Source: Neoroseomonas soli (GTDB lineage Bacteria > Pseudomonadota > Alphaproteobacteria > Acetobacterales > Acetobacteraceae). Taken from it: DNA of 64,000 nt. Every line of letters begins with the position of its first letter. Positions within the stretch are counted from its first letter, which is position 1. The notes under the pieces were generated by a model. That model had not been told where the DNA came from, ran no database searches, and saw only the letters and a list, made by a program, of their open reading frames with translations. Both the position numbers and the translations under genes were made by a program. The stretch is from positions 29,650 to 93,649 of the forward strand of contig NZ_JAAEDM010000010.1 in assembly GCF_018129065.1 (NCBI RefSeq), read 5' to 3'. Shown here piece by piece: positions 57,161-64,000 of this stretch.

Positions 57161-59077
57161 TCAGGCCCGCGCCGGCTGCTGCACGCGCTGGCCCAGCGCC
57201 GCGAGCGCCGTCGCCACGATGTGCGGCGCGTTCAGACCGGCATCGTCGTACTGCCGGCGCGGTGTGTCGTGCTCGATCAGCCGGTCGGGCAAGCACATGG
57301 GGCGAATCTTCAGCCCGGCATCGAGCAGCCCGTGCGTCGCCAGGTGCTGCAGCACGATGGCGCCGAAGCCGAGCATGCCGCCTTCCTCGATGGTGATCAG
57401 CACCTCATGCTCGCGCGCCAGGCGCTCGACCAGCGCGGTGTCCAGCGGCTTGGCGAAGCGGGCATCGGCGACGGTGCAGGAGAGGCCGTGGGTGGCGAGC
57501 TCGTCGGCCGCCTTCAGGCATTCGGGCAGGCGCGCGCCGTAGGACAGGATGGCGATGGAGCTGCCCTCGCGCAGCACCCGGCCGCGGCCGATCTCCAGCG
57601 CCGTGCCCTGCGCCGGCAGTGCGAGGCCCAGCCCTTCCCCGCGCGGATAGCGGAAGGCGGAGGGGCGGTCGTCGATCACCGCGGCGGTGGCGACCATGTG
57701 CATCAGCTCCACCTCGTCCGCCGCGGCCATCAGCACGATGTTGGGCAGGCATCCGAGATAGGCGATGTCGAAGGCGCCGGCATGCGTCGCGCCGTCGGCG
57801 CCGACCAGCCCGGCGCGGTCCATCGCGAAGCGCACCGGCAGGGATTGCAGCACGACGTCGTGCACCACCTGGTCGTAGCCGCGTTGCAGGAAGGTCGAAT
57901 AGATGGCGCAGAAGGGCTTCATGCCCTCGGTCGCCATGCCGGCGGCGAAGGTCACGGCGTGCTGTTCGGCGATGCCGACGTCGAAACAGCGCTTCGGGAA
58001 CTTCTTCGCGAAGAGGTCGAGCCCGGTGCCCGACGGCATGGCCGCGTTCACCGCGACGATGCGCTCGTCCCGTTCCGCCTCGGCGATCAGGGCGTTGGCG
58101 AAGACCTTGGTGTAGGAAGGCGGGCCCGGCGGCGCCTTGGCCTGCTCCCCGGTGACGACGTTGAACTTCTGCACGCCGTGGTACTTGTCGGCGGACGCCT
58201 CGGCCGGCGCGTAGCCCTTGCCCTTCTGCGTCACGACATGCAGCAGGATCGGGCCTTCATGCTCGGTGTCGCGCAGGTTGCGCAGCACCGGCAGCAGGTG
58301 GTCGAGACTGTGCCCGTCCACCGGGCCGACGTAGTAGAAGCCCAGCTCCTCGAACAGCGTGCCGCCGGTCAGCAGGCCGCGCGCGTATTCGTCGGCGCGG
58401 CGCGCTGCGCGCTCGAGCGGCGCGGGGAAGCGGCGGGCCACGCGCGCCATCAGCTCCCGCAGGCTGAGGAAGGGACGCGAGGAGATCAGGCGCGAGAGAT
58501 AGGCGCTCATCGCGCCGACCGGCGGCGCGATGGACATGTCGTTGTCGTTGAGGACGACGATCAGGTTGGCCTTGGACGCGCCGGCATTGTTCATGGCCTC
58601 GTAGGCCATGCCCGCGCTCATCGCGCCGTCGCCGATCACGGCGATGACATTGCGGTCGTCGCCCTTGAGGTCGCGCGCGACCGCCATGCCGAGGCCGGCG
58701 GAGATGCTCGTGCTCGAATGCGCGGCGCCGAAGGGGTCGTATTCGGATTCCGACCGGCGGGTGAAGCCGGACAGCCCGCCGCCCTGGCGCAGCGTGCGAA
58801 TGCGGTCGCGCCGCCCGGTCAGGATCTTGTGGGGATAGGCCTGGTGGCCGACGTCCCAGATCAGCCGGTCCTTCGGCGTCTCGAACACCGCATGGATGGC
58901 GACGGTCAGCTCCACCACGCCGAGGGAGGCGCCGAGATGCCCGCCGGTGACGGAGACGGTGTCGATCGTCTCCGCGCGCAACTCCTCGGCCAGCCGCTTG
59001 AGCTGGTCGGCGGACAGGTTGCGCAGGTCGGCCGGGACGCTCACGCGGTCCAGCAGGGGGGTGGCCGGACGGGTCAT
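57161..59077 (-). CDS. dxs: 1-deoxy-D-xylulose-5-phosphate synthase
   Basis: A 638-residue thiamine-diphosphate enzyme that condenses pyruvate and glyceraldehyde 3-phosphate, the first step of the MEP isoprenoid pathway. The start is the ATG at 59077, overlapping the ispA stop; the open frame beyond is antisense. Motifs are H47 in [19 protein letters not shown], the GDG motif at 149-151 in [18 protein letters not shown], and [15 protein letters not shown]. The transketolase middle contains [18 protein letters not shown] and the C-terminal [13 protein letters not shown]. Length and motifs are full. It follows xseB and ispA, the usual alphaproteobacterial order. Confidence 0.97.
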   Translation of the reverse strand: MTRPATPLLDRVSVPADLRNLSADQLKRLAEELRAETIDTVSVTGGHLGASLGVVELTVAIHAVFETPKDRLIWDVGHQAYPHKILTGRRDRIRTLRQGGGLSGFTRRSESEYDPFGAAHSSTSISAGLGMAVARDLKGDDRNVIAVIGDGAMSAGMAYEAMNNAGASKANLIVVLNDNDMSIAPPVGAMSAYLSRLISSRPFLSLRELMARVARRFPAPLERAARRADEYARGLLTGGTLFEELGFYYVGPVDGHSLDHLLPVLRNLRDTEHEGPILLHVVTQKGKGYAPAEASADKYHGVQKFNVVTGEQAKAPPGPPSYTKVFANALIAEAERDERIVAVNAAMPSGTGLDLFAKKFPKRCFDVGIAEQHAVTFAAGMATEGMKPFCAIYSTFLQRGYDQVVHDVVLQSLPVRFAMDRAGLVGADGATHAGAFDIAYLGCLPNIVLMAAADEVELMHMVATAAVIDDRPSAFRYPRGEGLGLALPAQGTALEIGRGRVLREGSSIAILSYGARLPECLKAADELATHGLSCTVADARFAKPLDTALVERLAREHEVLITIEEGGMLGFGAIVLQHLATHGLLDAGLKIRPMCLPDRLIEHDTPRRQYDDAGLNAPHIVATALAALGQRVQQPARA

Positions 59078-59997
59078 CAGTTCCTCCGCTCGATCGCGTA
59101 GTCCGCGAGCGCCCGCAACAGATCGGCACGATCCCCCAAGGCGTCCAGATGTCCGGCCGCCTGGGCGGCGAGTCGTTCCGCCTGCGCCCGGGCGCGCGGG
59201 ATGCCGAGCAGCCCGACCAGCGTGGCCTTGCCCGCCGCCTGGTCCTTGCCGGTGCGCTTGCCCGCCTCCGCCTCGGAGGCGGTGGCATCCAGCAGGTCGT
59301 CGGCGATCTGGAAGGCGGCGCCGAGGTCGCGGCCATAGCCGGCGAAGGCCTGCCGCAGCTGCGATGGCGCCTTGCCGAGGATGGCGCCGGCCTCGGCCGC
59401 GAATTCGATCAGCTTGCCGGTCTTGAGCAGCTGGAGCCGGCCGATCTCGGCTTCCTCCAGCGTGCCGCCGGCCTCCTCGGCCAGCATGTCCAGCATCTGC
59501 CCGGCGCACATGCCGCGCGGGCCGGCGGCGCGGGCCAGGCCGCGGCAGAGCTCGGCGCGCACCGCGGGGTCGGGATGCGTCTCGGGTTCGGCCAGGGCGT
59601 AGAAGGCATTGGCCTGCAGCGCATCGCCCGCCAGCACCGCGGTCGCCTCGTCGAAGGCCTTGTGGACGGTGGGCTTGCCGCGGCGCAGGTCGTCGTCGTC
59701 CATGCAGGGCAGGTCGTCATGGACCAGCGAATAGGCGTGCAGCATCTCGATCGCCGCGGCGGTCCGCAGGGCGGATGTGCGCGCCACGCCGAACTGCCGG
59801 GCGCCTTCCAGCACCAGGAAGCCGCGCAGCCGCTTGCCGCCGCCGATGGCGGCATGGCGCATCGCCTGGAAGAGCCGCGCCTCCCCGCCTTCCGCGTGGG
59901 GGATCAGCATGTCGAGGGCAGCGTCGATCTCCGCCGCCGCCTCGGCCATCGCGGCGCGCAGGGCCTCGGCGGTGAGGTCGGCCGGGGTGGTGTCCAT
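59077..59997 (-). CDS. ispA: Farnesyl diphosphate synthase (polyprenyl synthetase)
   Basis: A 306-residue enzyme making farnesyl diphosphate from DMAPP and IPP. The first aspartate-rich motif is at 94-103 ([10 protein letters not shown]) followed by [10 protein letters not shown]; the second is [11 protein letters not shown] near residue 228. [15 protein letters not shown] provides the substrate-binding K and R. The start is the ATG at 59997, two bases after the xseB stop. It is translationally coupled to dxs (ATGA). Chain length (FPP rather than GGPP) is inferred from the operon and the small residues before the first motif. Confidence 0.94.
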   Translation of the reverse strand: MDTTPADLTAEALRAAMAEAAAEIDAALDMLIPHAEGGEARLFQAMRHAAIGGGKRLRGFLVLEGARQFGVARTSALRTAAAIEMLHAYSLVHDDLPCMDDDDLRRGKPTVHKAFDEATAVLAGDALQANAFYALAEPETHPDPAVRAELCRGLARAAGPRGMCAGQMLDMLAEEAGGTLEEAEIGRLQLLKTGKLIEFAAEAGAILGKAPSQLRQAFAGYGRDLGAAFQIADDLLDATASEAEAGKRTGKDQAAGKATLVGLLGIPRARAQAERLAAQAAGHLDALGDRADLLRALADYAIERRN

Positions 59998-59999
59998 GC

Positions 60000-60257
60000 C
60001 TATTCGACGTCCCTGAGGGTGAGGCCCGCCGGGCCCTCCACGATCGCCTGCACCTTCTGTTCGGCTTCCGCGAGCTTGCGTTCGCAATGGGCGCGCAGCG
60101 CCGCGCCGCGCTGGTAGGCGGCGACCGAGGCCTCGAGGGCCCCCTGTCCGCTTTCCAGCGCCTTCACGATGCCTTCGAGCTCGGCCAGCGCCTGCTCGAA
60201 GGTCAGGGTTTCGATGTCGGAGGGGATCTCCCCCTCCGCCTTGGGTGTCCTGGCCAT
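60000..60257 (-). CDS. xseB: Exodeoxyribonuclease VII small subunit
   Basis: An 85-residue helical protein. Family core: SDIETLTFEQALAELEGIVKALESGQGALEASVAAYQRGAALRAHCERKLAEAEQKVQAI. It forms a coiled tail that binds XseA to make the nuclease that degrades single-stranded DNA. The start is the ATG at 60257. It is the first gene of the xseB-ispA-dxs operon. The large subunit xseA is not in this window. Confidence 0.95.
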   Translation of the reverse strand: MARTPKAEGEIPSDIETLTFEQALAELEGIVKALESGQGALEASVAAYQRGAALRAHCERKLAEAEQKVQAIVEGPAGLTLRDVE

Positions 60258-60292
60258 GTCAGGCCATCCTACCAGCCAACCGGCCCCTCGGG

Positions 60293-61258
60293 CTATTCGG
60301 GCTCGATGCCGGCCTGGCGGATCGCGTTGGTCCACTTGACCGTCTCGGCGCGGACGAAGGCCACCGCCTCCTCCGGTGTCGAGGAGCGGATCGCCATGCC
60401 GAAGGTGCCGAGGCGCGTGCGCGTCTCCTCCGCCGCCAGGGAGGCGGTGACAGCGCGGTTCAGCCGCGCCACGCGGTCCGCCGGCGTGCCGGCCGGGACA
60501 AAGAGGGTGAACCAGGCGATCACCTCGTAGTCCGGCAGGTTGCCGGCCTCGCGCACCGTCGGCACGTCCGGCACGGCAGGGGACCGTTCGGCCGAGGTGA
60601 CGGCGAGGATGCGCAGCGCGCCGGCCTGGGCCTGCGGCAGGATCACCGCCTGGTCCGCGATGAAGAGGTCCACGCGCCCCGACAGCACGTCCTGCACCGC
60701 GAGCGGCGAGGAGCGGTAGGGCACATGCAGCATCTTGATGCCCGCCATCGCGGCGAGCGACTCGGTCGCGACGCGCTGGGAGGAGGAGGCGGAGGCATAG
60801 GTGATGCCTTCCGGCCGCGCCTTGGCCGCCGCGATCAGGTCCGCGAGCGTCCGGTAGGGGCTGTCCGCCTTCACCGCCACCAGCAGCGGCACGGTGGCGA
60901 TGGTGGAGACGGGGATGAAGCCGTTCTCCATGTCGAAGGGCACGCGGCGGAACAGGGCGTTGGCCGCGGCGTTGGTGGAATTGGTGCCGATCAGCACCGT
61001 CATGCCGTCCGGGGCGGCGCGGGCGACGGCCTCGGCGCCGATCAGGCCGTTGGCGCCGGCGCGGTTCTCCACCACGACGGGCTGGCCGAGGACCGGGCGC
61101 ATGCCGTCGGCGACCACGCGGGCGACCGTGTCGGTCGCGGAACCGGGGGCGAAGGGCACGATGGCGCGCACCGGGCCGGGCGGCCAGTCCTGGGCGCCGG
61201 CGGCGGCGGGCATCAGGGCGGCGGCCGGCAGGGCGGCGAGCAGGGCGCGGCGGTTCAT
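60293..61258 (-). CDS. TctC/Bug-type periplasmic solute-binding protein
   Basis: A 321-residue protein from the ATG at 61258. Signal peptide NRRALLAALPAAALMPAAAGAQ, then VRAIVPFAPGSATDTVARVVADGM, GQPVVVENRAGANGLIGAEAVARAAPDGM, MLHVPYRSSPLAVQDVLSGRVDLFIAD and the end ETVKWTNAIRQAGIEPE. It stands alone, 35 bp before xseB on the same strand, and is the third member in the window. No transport membrane genes accompany it. The ligand is unknown. Confidence 0.9.
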   Translation of the reverse strand: MNRRALLAALPAAALMPAAAGAQDWPPGPVRAIVPFAPGSATDTVARVVADGMRPVLGQPVVVENRAGANGLIGAEAVARAAPDGMTVLIGTNSTNAAANALFRRVPFDMENGFIPVSTIATVPLLVAVKADSPYRTLADLIAAAKARPEGITYASASSSQRVATESLAAMAGIKMLHVPYRSSPLAVQDVLSGRVDLFIADQAVILPQAQAGALRILAVTSAERSPAVPDVPTVREAGNLPDYEVIAWFTLFVPAGTPADRVARLNRAVTASLAAEETRTRLGTFGMAIRSSTPEEAVAFVRAETVKWTNAIRQAGIEPE

Positions 61259-61343
61259 GATGTCTCCTTCCCGGTGGGCGCGGCGCGGGGAATAGGCCCG
61301 CGCGGCCACAGGCGGCAAGTGGCGGGCGCCGGCACCGCCCGCG

Positions 61344-61649
61344 TCAGCCCTGCCGCGTCGCTCGGTCCCAGAGCGCCCGATCGACGCGCCGGCCATGCGC
61401 CTTCAGCCAGAGGCGGCGACGCCAGGCCAGACGGGCGACGACCGCGACGCCGGTGGGGTTCGTAAGCGCCTCCAGGAGGTTCAGCGGGTGGTGCCCGAAC
61501 TGCGATCGGTCGTCTGCGCCAACCCCCGCCCCACCCGGCAGCTCCCAGACGCCGCCCAGGGGCCATTCCTCCTTGAACAGCCAGAGGGCCGGCGTGTCGG
61601 GATGGCGCCGGAAGCTCTGCAGGAGCGCAGCGTCGTCCCAGATGCTCAC
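61344..61649 (-). CDS. Small conserved-looking protein downstream of HDAC-like gene
   Basis: A 101-residue protein from a GTG at 61649 that overlaps the HDAC stop (GTGA). Sequence segments are IWDDAALLQSFRRHPDTPALWLFKEEWPLGGVWELPGG and FGHHPLNLLEALTNPTGVAVVARLAWRRRLWLKAHGRR. It is rich in tryptophan and arginine. No family is recognised. Its coupling suggests a role linked to the deacetylase-like enzyme, or a membrane- or polyanion-binding partner; both are guesses. Confidence 0.6.
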   Translation of the reverse strand: MSIWDDAALLQSFRRHPDTPALWLFKEEWPLGGVWELPGGAGVGADDRSQFGHHPLNLLEALTNPTGVAVVARLAWRRRLWLKAHGRRVDRALWDRATRQG

Positions 61650-62575
61650 GCCCGCATCAGCGCCCTGACATGCGCCGCCGTCGACCGGCCCAGCGCCTCG
61701 AGGTCGTAGCCGCCTTCCAGCAGCGACACGACCCGCCCGCCGCAGCGGCGGTCCGCCACGGCGCAGAGCGCTTCCGTCACCCAGGCGAAATCGGCCTCCC
61801 GCACGCGCAACTGCGCCAGGGGATCGGCGGCATGGGCGTCGAAGCCGGCCGAGATCACCAGCAGGTCCGGGGCGAACTCGTCCAGCGCGGGGATGATCTG
61901 TTCCCCCCAGGCGGCTCGGAAGGCGGCGCCATCGGCCCCCGGCGGCAGCGGCACGTTCAGGATATTGCCGACCCCGTGCTCGCTGGCGTCCCCCGTGCCC
62001 GGATAAAGCGGCCATTGGTGGCTGGACGCGTAGAACAGGCTCGGGTCGGCCTCGAAGCAGGCCTGGGTGCCGTTGCCGTGGTGCACGTCGAAATCCACCA
62101 CCGCGACGCGCTTCGCCCCGTGCTCCGCCTGGGCATGGCGCGCCGCGACGGCGGCATTGGCGAACAGGCAGAAGCCCATCGGCCGGGCGGGCTCGCAATG
62201 ATGGCCGGGCGGGCGGGTGGCGCAGAAGGCGCGGCGGAATTCGCCCTTCATCACCGCATCCACCGCGGCCACGGCGGCGCCGGCCGACCGCAGCGCGGCC
62301 TCGGCGCTGCCCCAGGACATGACGGTGTCGCCGTCCAGGGGCACGTGTTCGTCCGGCTCCGGCCGGATCGCCAGGATGGCGGAGACGTAGTTCTCGGGAT
62401 GGACGCGCGTGAGCTGTTCCACCGTCGCGAGCGGCGCCTGGTCGCGGATCAGGTCCGCGAATTCCCCCGCATCCAGCGCCTTGAGCACCGCCCGCAGCCG
62501 GTCCGGGCATTCGGGGTGATGCGGGCCGGGGTCGTGGTGCAGGCACGCGCGGTGGGTCAGCAGCAGCACGCTCAC
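61646..62575 (-). CDS. Histone deacetylase / AcuC-family amidohydrolase
   Basis: A 309-residue arginase/deacetylase-fold enzyme, from the GTG at 62575. Motifs are HPECPDRL (HxExPxR) at 20-27, RPPGHHCEPARPMGFCLFAN with the paired histidines 125-126, and VVDFDVHHGNGT with D161, D163 and H165 binding zinc. SAGFDAHAADPLAQL and the EGGYD motif follow. The family covers AcuC-like and acetylpolyamine deacetylases. It is coupled at both ends: TusA-like gene before (GTGA), small protein after. The in vivo substrate is unknown. Confidence 0.92.
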   Translation of the reverse strand: MSVLLLTHRACLHHDPGPHHPECPDRLRAVLKALDAGEFADLIRDQAPLATVEQLTRVHPENYVSAILAIRPEPDEHVPLDGDTVMSWGSAEAALRSAGAAVAAVDAVMKGEFRRAFCATRPPGHHCEPARPMGFCLFANAAVAARHAQAEHGAKRVAVVDFDVHHGNGTQACFEADPSLFYASSHQWPLYPGTGDASEHGVGNILNVPLPPGADGAAFRAAWGEQIIPALDEFAPDLLVISAGFDAHAADPLAQLRVREADFAWVTEALCAVADRRCGGRVVSLLEGGYDLEALGRSTAAHVRALMRA

Positions 62576-62811
62576 GCCGGCGGGTCCTCGCGCTTGCGGA
62601 TGACGAAGCGGTAGGCGCCGGATTCCTCCCCGAAGGCGACCAGGGCGTGCCCGGTTTCCTTGCAGAAAGCCCGGAAATCGGCGACCGAGGCCGGGTCCGT
62701 GGCGAGCACGGTGAGCCGCGCCCCAGCCGGCAGGCCGCGCAGTGCCTTGTTGGCCTTCAGCACCGGCAGCGGGCAGGTGAGGCCCTTCACGTCCAGCAGC
62801 GTTTCGCTCAT
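62572..62811 (-). CDS. TusA-family sulfur carrier protein
   Basis: A 79-residue protein with the core LLDVKGLTCPLPVLKANKALRGLPAGARLTVLATDPASVADFRAFCKETGHALVAF. The conserved cysteine in the CPLPVL motif (C13) is the sulfur-accepting residue of TusA/YeeD-like proteins, which deliver sulfur to tRNA thiolation, cofactors or sulfur oxidation. It is coupled to the HDAC-like gene (GTGA). Position and length favour a small sulfur carrier. Confidence 0.9.
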   Translation of the reverse strand: MSETLLDVKGLTCPLPVLKANKALRGLPAGARLTVLATDPASVADFRAFCKETGHALVAFGEESGAYRFVIRKREDPPA

Positions 62812-62904
62812 GGCCCTGAGTCCAGCACCCCGCGCACGCGGCGTCCAGCGCCGCGGCAGCGGGCGGGGGTTGCGGCACGGGCGACCCCTGGCCACCCTGG
62901 CGCC

Positions 62905-63795
62905 ATGCGGCTCGGAATCGACCTCGGCGGAACGAAAATCGAAATCGTCGCGTTGGATCGCGACGGCGCGGTGCGGCTGCGCCGGCGCGTGCCCACGCCC
63001 TCCGACTACGCCGCCGCGGTCGAGGCCATCGCCGCCCTCGTCCACGGCGCCGAGCGGGAGACCGGGGAGCGCGGCACGGTCGGCGTCGGGATTCCCGGCA
63101 GCCTCAGCCCGGTGACGGGCCTAGTGCGCAACGCCAATTCCCAGGCGCTGAACGGCCAGCCGCTCGACCGCGACCTGGCCGCGGCGCTGGGGCGCGAGGT
63201 GCGCGTGACCAACGACGCCAATTGCCTGGCCATGAGCGAGGCGGCCGACGGCGCCGGCGCCGGCTACCGCACCGTCTTCGCGGTCATCATGGGCACGGGC
63301 TGCGGCGGCGGCATCGTCAGCTCGGGCCGGATCCTGGACGGGCCGAACGGCACCGGCGGCGAATGGGGCCATACCCCGCTGCCCTGGATGCGGCCGGAGG
63401 AATTCCCCGGCCCGCGCTGCTGGTGCGGCCGGCATGGCTGCCTCGAAACCTTCCTCTCCGGCCCCGGCCTCGCGGCCGACTGCGACGGGCCCGGCGCGCG
63501 CGACGCCGGCAGCATCCCCGCCCGCGCCGCGGCGGGGGAGGCGAAGGCCGCCGCCGCGCTGGCCCGTCACGCGGACCGGCTGGCGCGCGCCCTCGGGATG
63601 ATCGCGAACATCCTCGACCCCGACGTCGTCGTGCTCGGCGGCGGGCTGTCGAACATGGAGCACCTCTATCGCGAGGTGCCGCCGCTGATGGCGCGCCATG
63701 TCTTCGGCGATGTGGCGCGCACGCCGGTCGTGCGGGCCAGGCATGGCGATTCCTCCGGCGTCTTCGGCGCGGCGCGGCTCTGGGATTCGGGGTGA
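62905..63795 (+). CDS. ROK-family sugar kinase
   Basis: A 296-residue kinase from the ATG at 62905. Motifs are the phosphate loop GIDLGGTKIE at 4-13, the catalytic D104 in VTNDANC, GTGCGGGIVSSGRI at 130-143, E153 and H156 in GGEWGHTPLP, and the zinc site C172, C174, C179 in CWCGRHGCLE. The C-terminal ALGMIANILDPDVVVLGGGLS is the ATP-site helix of the family. It phosphorylates a hexose, probably fructose or a related sugar. It begins a rightward unit divergent from the TusA gene. Confidence 0.9.
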   Translation: MRLGIDLGGTKIEIVALDRDGAVRLRRRVPTPSDYAAAVEAIAALVHGAERETGERGTVGVGIPGSLSPVTGLVRNANSQALNGQPLDRDLAAALGREVRVTNDANCLAMSEAADGAGAGYRTVFAVIMGTGCGGGIVSSGRILDGPNGTGGEWGHTPLPWMRPEEFPGPRCWCGRHGCLETFLSGPGLAADCDGPGARDAGSIPARAAAGEAKAAAALARHADRLARALGMIANILDPDVVVLGGGLSNMEHLYREVPPLMARHVFGDVARTPVVRARHGDSSGVFGAARLWDSG

Positions 63796-64000
63796 GCACG
63801 GCCGGCGCGGGGCTGCTCTACGGCGGGCTCGCCTTCGCGGCCGGGATGGTGCTGGGTCCGGCGCGGGAATTGCTGCTGGCGCCGCGAATCGGCGCTGTGC
63901 CCGCGGCCCTCGTCGAGGCGGCGGCGATGGCGCCGCTGCTCCGGGTCGCGGCGCGCATCGCGTTGGCGCGCCTTTCCGCGCCGGTGGCGGGCGGCCAGCG
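63792..64000 (+). CDS. Membrane protein, N-terminal part only
   Basis: A gene starting at the GTG at 63792, overlapping the kinase stop (GTGA) and running off the window. The first residues (STAGAGLLYGGLAFAAGMVLGPARELLLAP) form a membrane segment followed by a charged loop, then AALVEAAAMAPLLRVAARIALARL. The 69 codons seen suggest a small integral membrane protein. The family cannot be fixed. Confidence 0.6.
   Translation, partial: MSTAGAGLLYGGLAFAAGMVLGPARELLLAPRIGAVPAALVEAAAMAPLLRVAARIALARLSAPVAGGQ

Noticed and set aside
56987..59101. 704-residue rightward ORF
   Set aside because: Antisense to dxs, which is unmistakable on the minus strand.
1..64000. CRISPR array, rRNA genes or IS-element inverted repeats
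   Set aside because: No regularly spaced repeats with spacers, no rRNA sequence and no transposase were seen. The iteron-like units are irregularly spaced and are not CRISPR.

Overview
The window is high-GC DNA with alphaproteobacterial gene content. Three tripartite-tricarboxylate (TctC/Bug) binding proteins, an xseB-ispA-dxs operon and phage genes of a type I associate with Roseomonas-like Acetobacteraceae suggest that family. This taxonomic call is inference from gene content, not from a marker gene.

Positions 1 to about 42.5 kb are one lambda-like siphophage genome, almost certainly a prophage. Its left edge lies outside the window. Genes at 0-2.1 kb read leftward: a DUF2924-like start, two small phage proteins, an XRE regulator and an ImmA/IrrE-type peptidase (lysogeny control). 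A divergent region with repeated GGGGTGCG boxes separates them from a rightward early operon (2.4-16 kb). That operon holds a sigma-like factor, a RecA-like AAA ATPase, an SSB/DUF669-like protein, an SF2 helicase, a PD-(D/E)XK nuclease with four cysteines, a fused PrimPol-helicase, an iteron-like candidate origin, a RuvC-like resolvase and two tandem ParB-methyltransferase fusions. A TPR cargo gene (16.1-17.4 kb) and a DUF3489 gene (17.5-18.4 kb) follow.

The late region (18.6-42.5 kb) follows lambda order: small and large terminase, gpW-like joiner, portal, fused prohead protease/capsid, DUF2190 protein, head-tail and tail genes, tail tube, a tail chaperone with a GGGAAAC frameshift site, tape measure, tip proteins, J-like hub and tailspike. 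Lysis genes (M15 endolysin, embedded Rz/Rz1 pair, holin) sit inside the head-tail block. Several cargo genes interrupt it: a phasin-like gene, an endonuclease/exonuclease/phosphatase-family gene, and a reverse-strand pair (HNH protein plus an unknown 187-residue protein) at 31.7-33.9 kb. That pair is the best candidate for an undescribed system.

From 42.7 to 46.1 kb a translationally coupled cassette encodes a large serine recombinase and two ParB/RepB-like proteins. Next come an HTH protein, a HigB/HigA-like toxin-antitoxin pair, and a GIY-YIG-like gene in a segment bounded by a 29-bp direct repeat (47,387 and 48,685). From 48.5 to 50.8 kb the DNA is a graveyard: a terminase scrap, a frameshifted multihaem cytochrome c gene joined tail to tail with a frameshifted outer-membrane protein gene, and a GntR fragment.

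From 50.85 kb the DNA is ordinary chromosome. It contains an Lrp/AsnC regulator; an IclR-controlled catabolic cluster (CMD protein, amidohydrolase and TctC on one side, TctC and an SDR on the other); xseB-ispA-dxs for isoprenoid precursors; another TctC; and a TusA-HDAC-small protein operon. It ends with a ROK sugar kinase and the start of a small membrane protein.
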